Below are positions 30,093 to 39,767 of a stretch of 64,000 bases of DNA, one piece after another. The position numbers and the translations under genes were made by a program. Below the pieces are notes generated by a model. That model had not been told where the DNA came from. It ran no database searches and saw only the letters and a program-made list of their open reading frames with translations. Every line of letters starts with the position of its first letter. The stretch's first letter is position 1. Source of the stretch: Candidatus Brachybacter algidus (GTDB lineage Bacteria; Bacteroidota; Bacteroidia; Chitinophagales; Saprospiraceae); assembly GCA_016711705.1 (NCBI GenBank), contig JADJSK010000012.1, forward strand, positions 136,704 through 200,703, written 5' to 3'.

Positions 30093-31389
30093 GTATTGGT
30101 CCATCATCATTGCGCTCCATGTAGTATTAATAGTCTTGTGTTATACCTTACTTTTTGACAAGAAATGGCTATTCTTATGTTCTGAAGTAATACTTCTCGC
30201 CTCCCTTTATTTTAGTTATCTTTTATACAATGCTCTCATCAGGCCCATTTCTCTTATGTACATGGGGAGCAATGCCATTCGGGATCGCGATTTTAGCGTA
30301 AAATTTCTGCATACTGGTTCCAAAGAAATGAATAACCTGATAGATATTTATAATTCCATGATCAATACTTTGGGCCAAGAGCGAACCACTGCGGAAGAGC
30401 AAAGTATATTTCTTGAAAATTTAATATCCATCAGCCCGGTTGGCATTATCATTCTTGACTTTGACGGAAGAATTGAAATTCTTAATAAACATGCAAAGCA
30501 ATTATTGAACCAAAAGTCGAACCCAATAGGAATATTATTATCAGAAATAATGCACCCCGTCATTTCAGGTATTTTAAAGATAGAAAGCGGCCAAAGTTTG
30601 ATCATTAAAGCTGATGGAAATAAAAAATACCGCTGTCAGGTAAGCAATATTGTCCACAAAGGATTTCTCCGAAAATTCATCTTAATAGAAGATCTGACTA
30701 CCGAATTACTCAATTCAGAAAAGGATGCTTATGGAAAAATAATCCGGATGATGGCGCACGAAGTTAATAATTCAATGGGCGCAGTCAATTCCATTCTTAC
30801 TACTGTGCACCAATTTGGCTTCGAGGGAGCAGATGCAGATCCGGAATTAAAGTCAGGTCTGGAAATAGCAATCGAGCGCAATAATAATCTGACTTCTTTT
30901 ATGAAAAATTATGCGCAGGTCATTCGCATCGTTCCTCCATTTTTACAAAATATCGAAGTAGCAAAATACCTTAGAAATGCAGTAAGACTTTGGACTAATA
31001 TTAGTACTGAGAAAAACATTACAATTAACACTGATGGCCTTGATCATGAAATGTTATTGGATCTGGATCCCATTCAAATGGAACAAGTGATTTCGAATAT
31101 TTTAAAGAATAGTATTGAATCAATCGGTGAAAATGGAGAAATACATATCGGTTATTTATCTGACAGAAAAGGGTTTTTCGTCCGGGATAATGGTGCAGGC
31201 ATCAGTGACGAAACCAAAGATCAATTATTTTCCCCTTTCTTCTCCACAAAGCCTTACGGGCAGGGAGTCGGACTCATGCTCATCAGTGAAATACTGCAGA
31301 AGCACGAGGCACATTTTAATTTGTACAGCGAAAGGAATTGGACTAGTTTCGAGATTTGGTTTGATTTAAATGATAAATTTGTTCATTAA
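30076..31389 (+). CDS. Membrane sensor histidine kinase
   Basis: Start at ATG 30076 is chosen because the protein then begins MSLRIKYWSIIIALHV, directly before the first membrane helix; an upstream ATG at 30037 adds 13 residues read from the regulator. There are two helices (about 7-50), a HAMP-like stretch, a PAS domain, the His box MMAHEVNNSMG (H228), N box ISNILKNSIESI, and G boxes DNGAGI and GQGVGLML. It overlaps the regulator gene by 17 bases and is the likely cognate kinase of it. The input may be envelope stress or the exported compound. Confidence 0.9.
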   Translation: MSLRIKYWSIIIALHVVLIVLCYTLLFDKKWLFLCSEVILLASLYFSYLLYNALIRPISLMYMGSNAIRDRDFSVKFLHTGSKEMNNLIDIYNSMINTLGQERTTAEEQSIFLENLISISPVGIIILDFDGRIEILNKHAKQLLNQKSNPIGILLSEIMHPVISGILKIESGQSLIIKADGNKKYRCQVSNIVHKGFLRKFILIEDLTTELLNSEKDAYGKIIRMMAHEVNNSMGAVNSILTTVHQFGFEGADADPELKSGLEIAIERNNNLTSFMKNYAQVIRIVPPFLQNIEVAKYLRNAVRLWTNISTEKNITINTDGLDHEMLLDLDPIQMEQVISNILKNSIESIGENGEIHIGYLSDRKGFFVRDNGAGISDETKDQLFSPFFSTKPYGQGVGLMLISEILQKHEAHFNLYSERNWTSFEIWFDLNDKFVH

Positions 31390-31568
31390 GGAATTAGTGA
31401 AAATGTGCTTGAAACAATTAAGATAATTCCGCTTCGTGATATTTCCGACTACTTGTCAATTGTCTCACAACTGAACCTATTTCCTCTAATCTAAACCACT
31501 TATTTTCTCATTCATATACTATTATTGTACATTCGTTGTTTATTAGAATACAACAAATTGTTTTACAT

Positions 31569-34076
31569 ATGGATCAAGATCGTTCTAAGATCAATAGTGT
31601 GATCAAAAAGATATGGGTCGGCTTAGGCCTTTTTGTCGCATTGGTGATTTTTTATCTTTTTTATCTATCCCTGTCCGGCCTGCCAACATTTGATGAACTT
31701 GAAAATCCGAAGTATGATTTTGCAAGTCAAATTTTATCTTCAAATAATTCTACACTTGGTCGGCTATATATCGAAAACCGCGTACCCGTTACATATGAGC
31801 AGCTTTCCCCTTTTGTCGTTCAAGCACTTTTAGCTACAGAAGATGTTAGATTTTACAAACATAGCGGTGTGGATGCCGAAGCAGTAGCCCGAGTAGTGGC
31901 CAAAACACTTGTCCTAGCCAATAAGAGCGCCGGTGGAGGAAGTACGATCACCCAACAACTGGCAAAGTTGCTCTATTCGGATAGAGACTTCAGCAATATG
32001 GGTGCCATTAGAAAAACATTTGCACTCGTGAATATTAAACTCAAGGAATGGATTACTGCAATCAAACTTGAGCGCAGCTATACAAAAGAAGAGATCATCG
32101 CCATGTACCTCAATAAATTCAACTTTATTTATGGCGCATATGGCATAGAGGCAGCTTCAGAGACCTATTTTAGCAAAGGAAATAAAGAGTTGAATGAGTC
32201 CGAAGCTGCCGTTTTGGTTGGAATGTTAAAAAACCCATCATTGTACAACCCTGTCCGAAGAAAGGAACAGGCGATTAACAGACGTAATACCGTCCTCCGA
32301 AGAATGGTCACCAATGGAGCTCTGGATGCTAAAAAAGCCGAAAAACTAATTGAAAAACCTATCGAATTAAAATTCAAACCTAAGTCTCACATCGAAGGTG
32401 ATGCTACTTATTTCAGAATGGAGGTAGGAAAAGAAGTTGCTTCCATTATTAAACACAATGACCTTCAGAAATCAGACGGCTCACTTTATGATATTTATCG
32501 TGATGGACTAAAGATCTATACCTCGATCGATGTTGAAATGCAGAAGATCGCAGAAGCGACAATGCTCAAGCACATGAAATCCGTCCAGAACAATTATTGG
32601 AGAGAATGGAAAGGTAAAGATCCATGGAAATACAATACCGACGCAAAGCAGCTGGCAATCCGCGAGAATACTATGAAAAACCTCGTCCGCTCCTCTGACA
32701 GATATATCACTATGCGCCAGAACGATTTCGAACCTGACCTTGAGGGCATGATGCGCAAGTTTCCTTCTATCAATTTTACAGATATAGAGTTCGATATATG
32801 GAGTGCCGCTGAAAAAGACGGTCTTGAAAAAGTCGCTAAGAAATATAAGATCACAGATGATCAGGAGCGTATTTATGCGAAGATCATGGACGATCCTGAT
32901 TATAAAATTGCACTTGCGAAATGGCAAAAATTCAGAAATGATGTCCGCACTTCTTTCGGTAAAAAATATAAAATGAAGGTCTTTGCCTACAATGCAATGG
33001 CTGAGAAGGATACCACCATGACACCATATGACTCCATCCGATATCATAGGAGTTTCCTACAGACAGGCATCATCGCTATCGAACCGACGACAGGGCAAGT
33101 GAAAGTCTGGGTGGGAGGTATCAACCACAAGTATTTCAAATTTGATCACATCCGCAGCAAACGTCAGGTGGGCTCGACGTTCAAGCCTTTTGTCTACGCA
33201 TCTGCCATTGCTTTCCAGGGAGTTTCTCCATGTCAACGCGTCGTGGATCAGCAATATACTATTTCGCCGGGAGAAGGACATTTTGGACTCATCAATAGCT
33301 GGTCTCCTGGCAATGCAGAAGGAAGATTCTCAGGGCAATCGATGACGCTTTATGAGGCATTGAAAGAATCGAGGAATTCAGTTTCTGTATACCTTATGAA
33401 ACAAATGCAATCCACCTCATATGTCCTCGACCTGGTCAATAATATGGGTATCGATAAGAAAAAGATTCCTGCTCAACCATCTATTTGTTTGGGAGCAGCC
33501 GAACTGACTGTGTTTGAGATGACGGGGGCTTATGCCAGCTTTGCCAATAATGGGACGTATATCGTACCTTCCTTTATCACAAAAATTGAAGATAAAAACG
33601 GAAAGGTTATTTACAAAAACACATCTGATGAGAAACAGGCACTTTCCCCGGATATCAATTATGTCATGGTGGACATGTTGCGTTATGCTGTCCGTGGGGC
33701 AGCAGGATTTAAAGGTGTCGTGAGCAATATAGGTGGCAAGACAGGTACTACGAATGATTATGTAGATGGTTGGTTTATGGGTATCACACCAGGACTAGTC
33801 GTGGGGACATGGGTAGGAGGAGATGACCAGTGGACGAGGTTCCTGAGCTTAACCAATGGACAGGGAAGTAAGATGGCAAGACCATTTTTCTCTGAATTTA
33901 TCCGTCAGTTAGAGGTGCAAAAAGTAGCAGACTTTGATCCGAAAGCTAAATATATCGTGCCCGCAGGACCACAAACTATCATAACAGATTGCAGCCAATA
34001 CAGTAGGCCGGATGTCATTTCAGAACCAAAAGACACGACAAAGAAAAAAGAGGGCGAGGATGATTTTTTTGAGTAA
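31569..34076 (+). CDS. mrcA: Class A penicillin-binding protein 1A (glycosyltransferase/transpeptidase)
   Basis: The protein starting MDQDRSKINSV (ATG 31569) has 835 residues; an upstream start at 31536 adds 11 unlikely ones. One membrane helix, GT51 glycosyltransferase (ATEDVRFYKHSGVD, GGSTITQQLAK, EIIAMYLNKFNFIYGAYGIE) and a transpeptidase with STFK (S536), SRN and KTGTT (K724). The acidic, Lys-rich tail ends EGEDDFFE. It polymerises and cross-links peptidoglycan. It stands alone after the efflux cluster. Confidence 0.93.
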   Translation: MDQDRSKINSVIKKIWVGLGLFVALVIFYLFYLSLSGLPTFDELENPKYDFASQILSSNNSTLGRLYIENRVPVTYEQLSPFVVQALLATEDVRFYKHSGVDAEAVARVVAKTLVLANKSAGGGSTITQQLAKLLYSDRDFSNMGAIRKTFALVNIKLKEWITAIKLERSYTKEEIIAMYLNKFNFIYGAYGIEAASETYFSKGNKELNESEAAVLVGMLKNPSLYNPVRRKEQAINRRNTVLRRMVTNGALDAKKAEKLIEKPIELKFKPKSHIEGDATYFRMEVGKEVASIIKHNDLQKSDGSLYDIYRDGLKIYTSIDVEMQKIAEATMLKHMKSVQNNYWREWKGKDPWKYNTDAKQLAIRENTMKNLVRSSDRYITMRQNDFEPDLEGMMRKFPSINFTDIEFDIWSAAEKDGLEKVAKKYKITDDQERIYAKIMDDPDYKIALAKWQKFRNDVRTSFGKKYKMKVFAYNAMAEKDTTMTPYDSIRYHRSFLQTGIIAIEPTTGQVKVWVGGINHKYFKFDHIRSKRQVGSTFKPFVYASAIAFQGVSPCQRVVDQQYTISPGEGHFGLINSWSPGNAEGRFSGQSMTLYEALKESRNSVSVYLMKQMQSTSYVLDLVNNMGIDKKKIPAQPSICLGAAELTVFEMTGAYASFANNGTYIVPSFITKIEDKNGKVIYKNTSDEKQALSPDINYVMVDMLRYAVRGAAGFKGVVSNIGGKTGTTNDYVDGWFMGITPGLVVGTWVGGDDQWTRFLSLTNGQGSKMARPFFSEFIRQLEVQKVADFDPKAKYIVPAGPQTIITDCSQYSRPDVISEPKDTTKKKEGEDDFFE

Positions 34077-34149
34077 AGAGTTTTATGACAATAGTTAAAT
34101 GATTTCCATTTAGATACATTGAAAATTTTAGTATTAATAGGGTCATTTA

Positions 34150-34345
34150 ATTGTTTTACTTACTTTTTTTTCTTGGCAAAAAAAGTAAAAAAAAAAAAGG
34201 CTCTATAAAATTCTTAACGCTCACTCACTTTGCAAAAGCTCAAAAAATTACGCAAAACCCTATAAGGCTCGTTCCTGCGTATAGGGCTTAGCTATTTTGG
34301 GCTTTTGCTCCAATCCTTCACTAAATTTTATAAGGCCACAGCTAC
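34150..34345. repeat. Structured intergenic repeat with poly-A/T hairpin
   Basis: TTACTTTTTTTTCTTGGC is followed by AAAAAAAGTAA and then by a pair of long imperfect arms: CTCTATAAAATTCTTAACGC...GCAAAAGC near 34200-34245 and its rough complement GCTTTTGCTCC...AAATTTTATAAGG near 34300-34338. Similar segments recur between genes in Bacteroidota. No coding frame in this 480-base gap. Confidence 0.5.
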
Positions 34346-34535
34346 ACCGTTCAGTCATTATTTTAATGCCAACATTATACTTTATTGTCATTTTACCACT
34401 AATATTGCCTTTTGAAAAGATGAGTATAAACTCAAGCCTTTTGAGGGGGTAGGGGGAGTCTTTAATTTTTTAAAATACAAATCATTGACTAACATCGAGT
34501 TAAAATTATCTATAGAAGAGAATAAATATTCAATT

Positions 34536-34564
34536 AAGATGTCAGCTCAACAGTTTGACATCTT
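34536..34564 (-). terminator. Hairpin at the end of the L,D-transpeptidase-like gene
   Basis: Perfect arms AAGATGTCA / TGACATCTT with an 11-base loop overlap the last base of the gene. The T tract after the stem is weak, so termination strength is uncertain. Confidence 0.5.
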
Positions 34565-35178
34565 CATAAACCCAATTCCTTCTTCAAATTATCATATAAT
34601 TCCTCACTCCAATTAATTTGAGGAATCACAGGGTGTTTTTCATTTTTTCTGAAATCATGTGGACAAATAATTACTTTTATTTTACTTATATCTGCTTTTG
34701 CAGCCAATACAAATATTTCCTCCATGGCTTCATCGCCAACGGGAATGCAGCCGGTGGTATTGCTTTTACCGTGGATGAAAATATCTCCACCTAGATCCTC
34801 TCTTCCATCCAAACTTGCTTTTTCCCGGTCAAAATCGTTGGGGTAATTAATCTTTATGGAGAGATAAAACTTGCTATTGGGATTCAGGTATTCCACCGAA
34901 TATATTCCTTCGGGAATTTGTTTGTCACCATTTTTGAGTTTGGGTCCGATGGTGCCGCTAAAACCAGTAAATGGATATGATTCTATGAGGATTTTTGCGT
35001 CATTAATAACAGCATACATTTCCAGAATTTGTTCCGATTTAAATGCAAGTAGTAGCAATTGTGCTGGGTATTTATTAATTCCGAAGCTACTAAGTATAGG
35101 TTCGAACTTTTCGAAAACACGCACTTCTACCTTTTTAAGAATGGAAGAAATAGATTCCTTTTTTACAATTTCTGACAT
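34564..35178 (-). CDS. YkuD/YafK-like L,D-transpeptidase-fold protein
   Basis: A 204-residue protein with the catalytic pattern IFIHGKSNTTGCIPVGDEA (His and, eight residues on, Cys), as in L,D-transpeptidases and YafK-like amidases. I see no clear signal peptide or membrane anchor, odd for a wall enzyme. It could act in peptidoglycan cross-linking or release. It is followed on the same strand, after 26 bases upstream, by hisC. Confidence 0.8.
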   Translation of the reverse strand: MSEIVKKESISSILKKVEVRVFEKFEPILSSFGINKYPAQLLLLAFKSEQILEMYAVINDAKILIESYPFTGFSGTIGPKLKNGDKQIPEGIYSVEYLNPNSKFYLSIKINYPNDFDREKASLDGREDLGGDIFIHGKSNTTGCIPVGDEAMEEIFVLAAKADISKIKVIICPHDFRKNEKHPVIPQINWSEELYDNLKKELGL

Positions 35179-35204
35179 AAATTAAAAGTGGTAATCTTCC
35201 GGAT

Positions 35205-36308
35205 TTATTGTGATTCACTAACCACTTTTTCCAACATTCTCAACATATAACTATTCTCCTCAGGAAGGCCAATGCTTATTCTGAGGCAATTGGGCAAGCC
35301 AAATGAAGCAAGGCGTCTTGTCAATACCCCTTTTTTCAACAGATTTTCATAATAATATTCCACCATTGCTTCATCCTTCATTTCCAAAGCGATGAAGTTC
35401 GCAACAGACGGAATGGCCTTGATGCCAAGTTCTGCATAAGCATTCATAAGCTTGATCATTTGCTCAGAATTATTGTCCAGAGTTTTTTGTAAAAAATCTT
35501 CATCTTCCAAAGCCGCTGACCCTGCTATCTGCGCTGCGAGATTCGGATCGAAGGTCAATTTTACTTTGGTCAATGCCTGAATCAAATATTCCGGGCCTAT
35601 GGCGTAACCCAATCTTAGTCCGGCCAGACCATATGCCTTGGAAAATGTTCGCAAGACGATTACGTTGGGATAATGTAATTTGGTACAATCAGGATATTCA
35701 TCTGAAATCTTATGGGCGAACTCAAAATATGCTTCATCTATCACTACTAATATATGAGAAGGGACACGGTCGAGAAAGGCCACCATCTTTTCCAAAGATA
35801 TCATCCTACCTGTAGGATTGTTGGGGTTAACGATGTAAATTAATTTTGTTGTTTCATCAATTGCCTGCAAGAATCCATCCAAATCAAACTCATATCCTTT
35901 CAGCATCGGTACTTCCACACATCTTACATCATTCATTCTAGCCATTACTTTTGCGGAGACAAAGGCGCCATGAGACGTCAGCATACTTTCATCCTTTTGA
36001 ACAAAAGCATTGAACATTGTATACAAAATTGCGTCAGAGCCATTACTCAAGAGAAGGTTTGACACAGGTACCTGAAGTTTAGAAGAAAGTTTTTCTTTTA
36101 GCACGGAAGAAGTAGGATCCGGGTAAAGATGGAGGGTGTTAATAGCTTCTGACAGCGCCTTTTGAGCCTTCGGGCTCGGACCAAAATTGTTCTCATTACT
36201 ACTTAGCACTACTTGTTTTTCTGGGGGATGATCGCCAAACATATTTGCTCCAGGCTTGCCGGGTTTATAGGGTGCGAGGTTCAGGATATGCTGTGGAATG
36301 TTCACCAT
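35205..36308 (-). CDS. hisC: Histidinol-phosphate aminotransferase
   Basis: A 367-residue fold-type I PLP aminotransferase. SSNENNFGPSP, NPNNPTG, DEAYFEF, and the PLP-lysine TFSKAYGLAGLRLGY (K224) are all HisC hallmarks. It converts imidazole-acetol phosphate and glutamate to histidinol phosphate. No other his gene is near. A phenylalanine or tyrosine aminotransferase role is the main alternative in isolated copies. Confidence 0.88.
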   Translation of the reverse strand: MVNIPQHILNLAPYKPGKPGANMFGDHPPEKQVVLSSNENNFGPSPKAQKALSEAINTLHLYPDPTSSVLKEKLSSKLQVPVSNLLLSNGSDAILYTMFNAFVQKDESMLTSHGAFVSAKVMARMNDVRCVEVPMLKGYEFDLDGFLQAIDETTKLIYIVNPNNPTGRMISLEKMVAFLDRVPSHILVVIDEAYFEFAHKISDEYPDCTKLHYPNVIVLRTFSKAYGLAGLRLGYAIGPEYLIQALTKVKLTFDPNLAAQIAGSAALEDEDFLQKTLDNNSEQMIKLMNAYAELGIKAIPSVANFIALEMKDEAMVEYYYENLLKKGVLTRRLASFGLPNCLRISIGLPEENSYMLRMLEKVVSESQ

Positions 36309-36594
36309 TTTAGGTTGTTGTTTATTGGCTGCAAAGATGAAAAGTTTTTTCCAATCAAGCTATAAAGTAAATGGATAACTTGAAATTGGGTAGATGACAA
36401 AAAGGGTTTTTGTAAGTCAAAATGTAAGTTGGCTCGCTACCTATAATAATAGTAATGAATTTCTCTTCTCTTCCTTTTAGGTTAATAAAGGGTTGAAATT
36501 TACATTACTAAACGGCCAGATTGAAAAACTTCATTCTTTATAATAAAATGAAAACCGTTTTTAGTAGATTGATGATTGACAATGCTTTTGGAGG
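36309..36594. other. Gap without a visible gene
   Basis: A/T-rich sequence upstream of hisC and downstream of the small minus-strand gene. I see no feature beyond short A/T tracts. Confidence 0.4.
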
Positions 36595-36771
36595 TTATGG
36601 AGGAGATATAGCTTCATATTTTTCTTCATAATCAGCCACCAGATCTGACAGCAGAATTAATTCAATATAGTTTTTATCGGATTCGCTCGTCTCATTGGAA
36701 ACAAGGGGCAAAAGTTCTTCTATTCTGGTGCAAATAGTTGAATATTCTAGTTTAGTGTTAATGGCTCTCAT
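36595..36771 (-). CDS. 58-residue HigA N-terminal-domain-like protein, no HTH
   Basis: ATG 36771 to TAA 36595 on the minus strand. The product (MRAINTKLEYSTICTRIEELL ... ELILLSDLVADYEEKYEAI) has the HigA toxin-binding box and no HTH. It shares LLSDLVADYE with the 53-residue protein at 19237-19398. The two are not simple copies, since the N-terminal halves differ. No toxin gene is adjacent. Confidence 0.5.
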   Translation of the reverse strand: MRAINTKLEYSTICTRIEELLPLVSNETSESDKNYIELILLSDLVADYEEKYEAISPP

Positions 36772-36863
36772 GATAAATTAAATGGTTGGTATATAAAGTT
36801 CTAAAATATGAAACATTATTCTAATTATTGTAACAAATGGATAAAAATAGGAAAATTTGGACA

Positions 36864-36910
36864 ATTAAAGGTGCAAATTTAAAATATTATTTTAAATTTG
36901 CACCTTTAAT
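36864..36910. repeat. 47-base near-perfect palindrome before the DUF4143 ATPase
   Basis: Two 23-base arms with a single spacer base; the core is AAAGGTGCAAATTTAAAAT and its complement. It ends 8 bases before ATG 36919, so it covers promoter or leader. A second copy with the same core lies at 39672-39720. Confidence 0.8.
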
Positions 36911-36918
36911 ACTATTGT

Positions 36919-38068
36919 ATGTTAGTTAGAAATGCCTTAGATTTAATTAAGAAGGACTTGCTGAAATCCCCCCGCAGTCATCCTATTTGGACCCAGACAG
37001 GTTGGAAAAACGACACTTGTCAAGCAAATTGCCGCAGAAGATACTGCGGAATACGAATATTTAGACCTTGAGTTGCCATCTGACAGAGCAAAACTTAGTG
37101 ATCCGGAGTTATTCCTAAGCCGATTAACTCAGAAAACGGTGATTCTTGATGAGGTTCAATATATTCCCGAATTATTTCCAATCCTGAGAGCTTTAATAGA
37201 TCAAGATCGAAGACCTGGAAGATTCATATTGTTGGGCTCAGCGTCTCCTGTATTATTGCAACAAAGTTCTGAGTCTTTGGCGGGAAGAGTTCGTTACAGG
37301 GAAATATTTCCATTGACTCTGCGTGAAACCAATGGAATTGATTATGAAAAATTATGGTTTCGTGGAGGATTTCCGGAAGCCTATTTAGCGGAAAGTGATC
37401 AGGAAGCCATGGAATGGTATGGACACTTCGTAAGGAGTTATACCACACGAGACTTATCTGTGTTGGGTCTTTCTATGCCTGCACTTCAGATTGAAAGGCT
37501 CCTTCGTATGTTGGCGCATCTCCATGGACAATTGTTAAATATGTCTTCTTTGTCCCGATCACTTGGAGTCAGCAGCCCAACTATTGCTAATGCCCTGTAT
37601 TATCTGGAAGAGGCAATGCTGATCCGAACGCTGAAACCGTGGCATAATAATTCCGGAAAAAGGCTGGTCAAAAGTCCTAAAGTTTATATTAGGGATTCCG
37701 GTATGTTGCACTATTTACTTGGAGTAGAAAGTATCTCTAATCTGCTCGGTCATCCACAGGCCGGCAATAGTTGGGAAGGATTTGTAATTCAGCAAATAAT
37801 AAGTACTCAAACAAAGAATCAAGAGCCTTATTTTTATCGCACAGCAAAAGGAGCCGAGGTTGATCTGCTTCTTACCAAAGGAAATAATGTAACATCTGTC
37901 ATTGAGATAAAACTCAGCACTGCACCACAATTAACCCGAGGTAATACGGAAGCAGTCAATGATTTGATTCCGGAGAAAAAAATTGTTGTAATTCCCGGTG
38001 AAGCGAATTATCCGATGAAGGATGGTTGGGATGTGATGGGGGTGCATACTTCAATAGGTGAAATATGA
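36919..38068 (+). CDS. AAA_14/DUF4143 ATPase, one frameshift in a C run
   Basis: ATG 36919 starts MLVRNALDLIKKDLLKSP, then a shift in the CCCCCC run (36968-36973) joins it to AVILFGPRQVGKTTLVKQIA (Walker A GPRQVGKTT) and the long frame from 37073. Further on are Walker B VILDEVQY, the sensor LLGSASP, and the C-terminal DUF4143 domain (KVYIRDSGMLHYLLG ... FYRTAKGAEVDLLLTKGN ... VIEIKLS), a PD-(D/E)XK-like fold with D-E-K residues. Bridged length is about 382, normal. Members are abundant and poorly understood in Bacteroidota. A long palindrome sits directly before the start. Confidence 0.85.
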
Positions 38069-38213
38069 GTTTTTTCGAATCAATAAAAATAGCGTTTTAC
38101 AAATGCAGTGCAGCAATCCAATGTATTTAGGTTGTTATTTATTTCATTAATATTAATAAATGAAATAAAAAGAATTGTAATTATATGATATTCACCTTTA
38201 AGAAAACAATCAC

Positions 38214-39599
38214 ATGTTTAGACACGTCATTTCAATTTTATTTTACACAAACCTCTTATTGTTTCTATTAAGTATTTATTATTTTAATGAATCAGGTGGG
38301 GCATATGAAGGTTCAATTTCTCTTGGCCTCATCGGAATTTGTATATTTTATTTTGCAAAAATCTTAAGATCAATTCTCAAAAAATCACCCCCGATTCAAT
38401 ACTTTTTTTCATTTACTTCAATAATGATGGCATTCAGTATCTACATGCGGTATTTCCATTGGAAAGTTTGGGATGTACCTGGGTTCATAATAGTTCCAGC
38501 TTTTTTTATTGTGGCCGGGATCTATATTCGAAATCAGATCAAATTAAACCAAATCGACTTAAAGTCATTTTTTACTGTTTTTGCTTTTATAGGATTATTA
38601 ATACCAATGATAATGGATATAGAAAATGGCCCTAGAAAATTAATACCTGATGAATATTTACCTCAAAGCATTTTATCTGAAAGGAAGCGAAACGATAAGT
38701 GGGTATGGTATGTCTCTGAAGAAACAGGAAATGGTAAATGGATACCACTTAAAGATCAGACAAATGTAGAAGACGGATCATATACTGCATTTTTTCATAA
38801 CGGAAAAATCAGAGAAAAGGGAAGGGTAGAAAACAATAAAAAAATAGATACAGTATTCCTTTTTGATTTAAATGAAAAACTAATAAAGCATGTTGTTTTT
38901 TCAAAAGATACCGCTATTGCTTATTTTGAAAATGATGGTAATTATTCAGATTACTATTCAAGTGGAGAGCTTTTTGAAACAGGAGTAATTAAAGGACATA
39001 AAATTGCAGATCCCTGGACCAGTTATTATAAAACAGGTATAATTAGTCTCAAATTATATAAAATGGGAGAAATATTGATCCGAGAAGAATATTATGAATC
39101 CGGGCAATTAAAGGGCATAGGTAGATCAAAAAATGAAAAACAAGAAGGTGAAACTTGTTTATATTATGAAAACGGACAAATTAAAGTTGTTTGTGAATGG
39201 AAAAATGGAAAGCAACATGGAAAAAGAATAACATATTATCAAGATGGTAAAGTCGAAACTAGTGACCATTTCAATAATGGTTTACAAGAAGGAGAATCTT
39301 TAATATATTATGAAAATGGCAACATGAAACAAAGAAGATTTTTTAAAAATGGTGAACCAAATGGAATAGTGACTGACTGGTATGAAAATAGTGCAAAGAA
39401 AACCGTAACAATTTATCTTGGGGGAAAGAAAAATGGAGTAAGCAATAGATATTATGAAAATGGAAATCTAAAACAAAAAATTCAATATCGAAATGATATG
39501 GCAAATGGTCTAGTTAATTTCTATGATTCCTTAGGTAATATCCAGAGTTCATTTGTTTATAAAAATGGTGAAGTTGAGAAGACACTTTTTAGAAAGTAA
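38214..39599 (+). CDS. Membrane protein with MORN-variant (YwqK-like) repeats
   Basis: A 461-residue protein: five or so membrane helices in the first 140 residues, then at least seven repeats of the type YYENGxxK...NGxxxG, e.g. YYESGQLKG, YYENGQIK, YYQDGKVE, YYENGNMK, YYENGNLK. This is the MORN_2/YwqK antitoxin-like family, common in Bacteroidota, function unknown. Together with the DUF4143 gene it is enclosed by the two copies of the GGTGCAAATTT palindrome. Confidence 0.85.
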   Translation: MFRHVISILFYTNLLLFLLSIYYFNESGGAYEGSISLGLIGICIFYFAKILRSILKKSPPIQYFFSFTSIMMAFSIYMRYFHWKVWDVPGFIIVPAFFIVAGIYIRNQIKLNQIDLKSFFTVFAFIGLLIPMIMDIENGPRKLIPDEYLPQSILSERKRNDKWVWYVSEETGNGKWIPLKDQTNVEDGSYTAFFHNGKIREKGRVENNKKIDTVFLFDLNEKLIKHVVFSKDTAIAYFENDGNYSDYYSSGELFETGVIKGHKIADPWTSYYKTGIISLKLYKMGEILIREEYYESGQLKGIGRSKNEKQEGETCLYYENGQIKVVCEWKNGKQHGKRITYYQDGKVETSDHFNNGLQEGESLIYYENGNMKQRRFFKNGEPNGIVTDWYENSAKKTVTIYLGGKKNGVSNRYYENGNLKQKIQYRNDMANGLVNFYDSLGNIQSSFVYKNGEVEKTLFRK

Positions 39600-39613
39600 T
39601 GTTAAAAGCTTCC

Positions 39614-39668
39614 AGCCCTGCAAGGGCGACATACACCAGCGAGGTACGAAGTGCCTTGCTATATGCCT
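39614..39668. repeat. REP-like hairpins
   Basis: CAGCCCTGCAAGGGCGACATACACC followed by a stem around AGCGAGGTAC / GTGCCTTGCT. The CCCTGxAAGGGCGACATA type is widely scattered between genes in this phylum. Confidence 0.4.
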
Positions 39669-39671
39669 AAA

Positions 39672-39720
39672 AAATAAAGGTGCAAATTTAAAATAGGATT
39701 TTAAATTTGCACCTTTATTT
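39672..39720. repeat. Second copy of the GGTGCAAATTT palindrome
   Basis: Two 23-base arms around AGG with the same core (AAAGGTGCAAATTTAAAAT) as the copy at 36864-36910. No DUF4143-like gene follows it; it marks the right side of the ATPase/MORN pair. Confidence 0.8.
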
Positions 39721-39767
39721 AAGCAAAAAGAATTAGTTAGCTTTTTAGAAATCTAAAACATATAACC

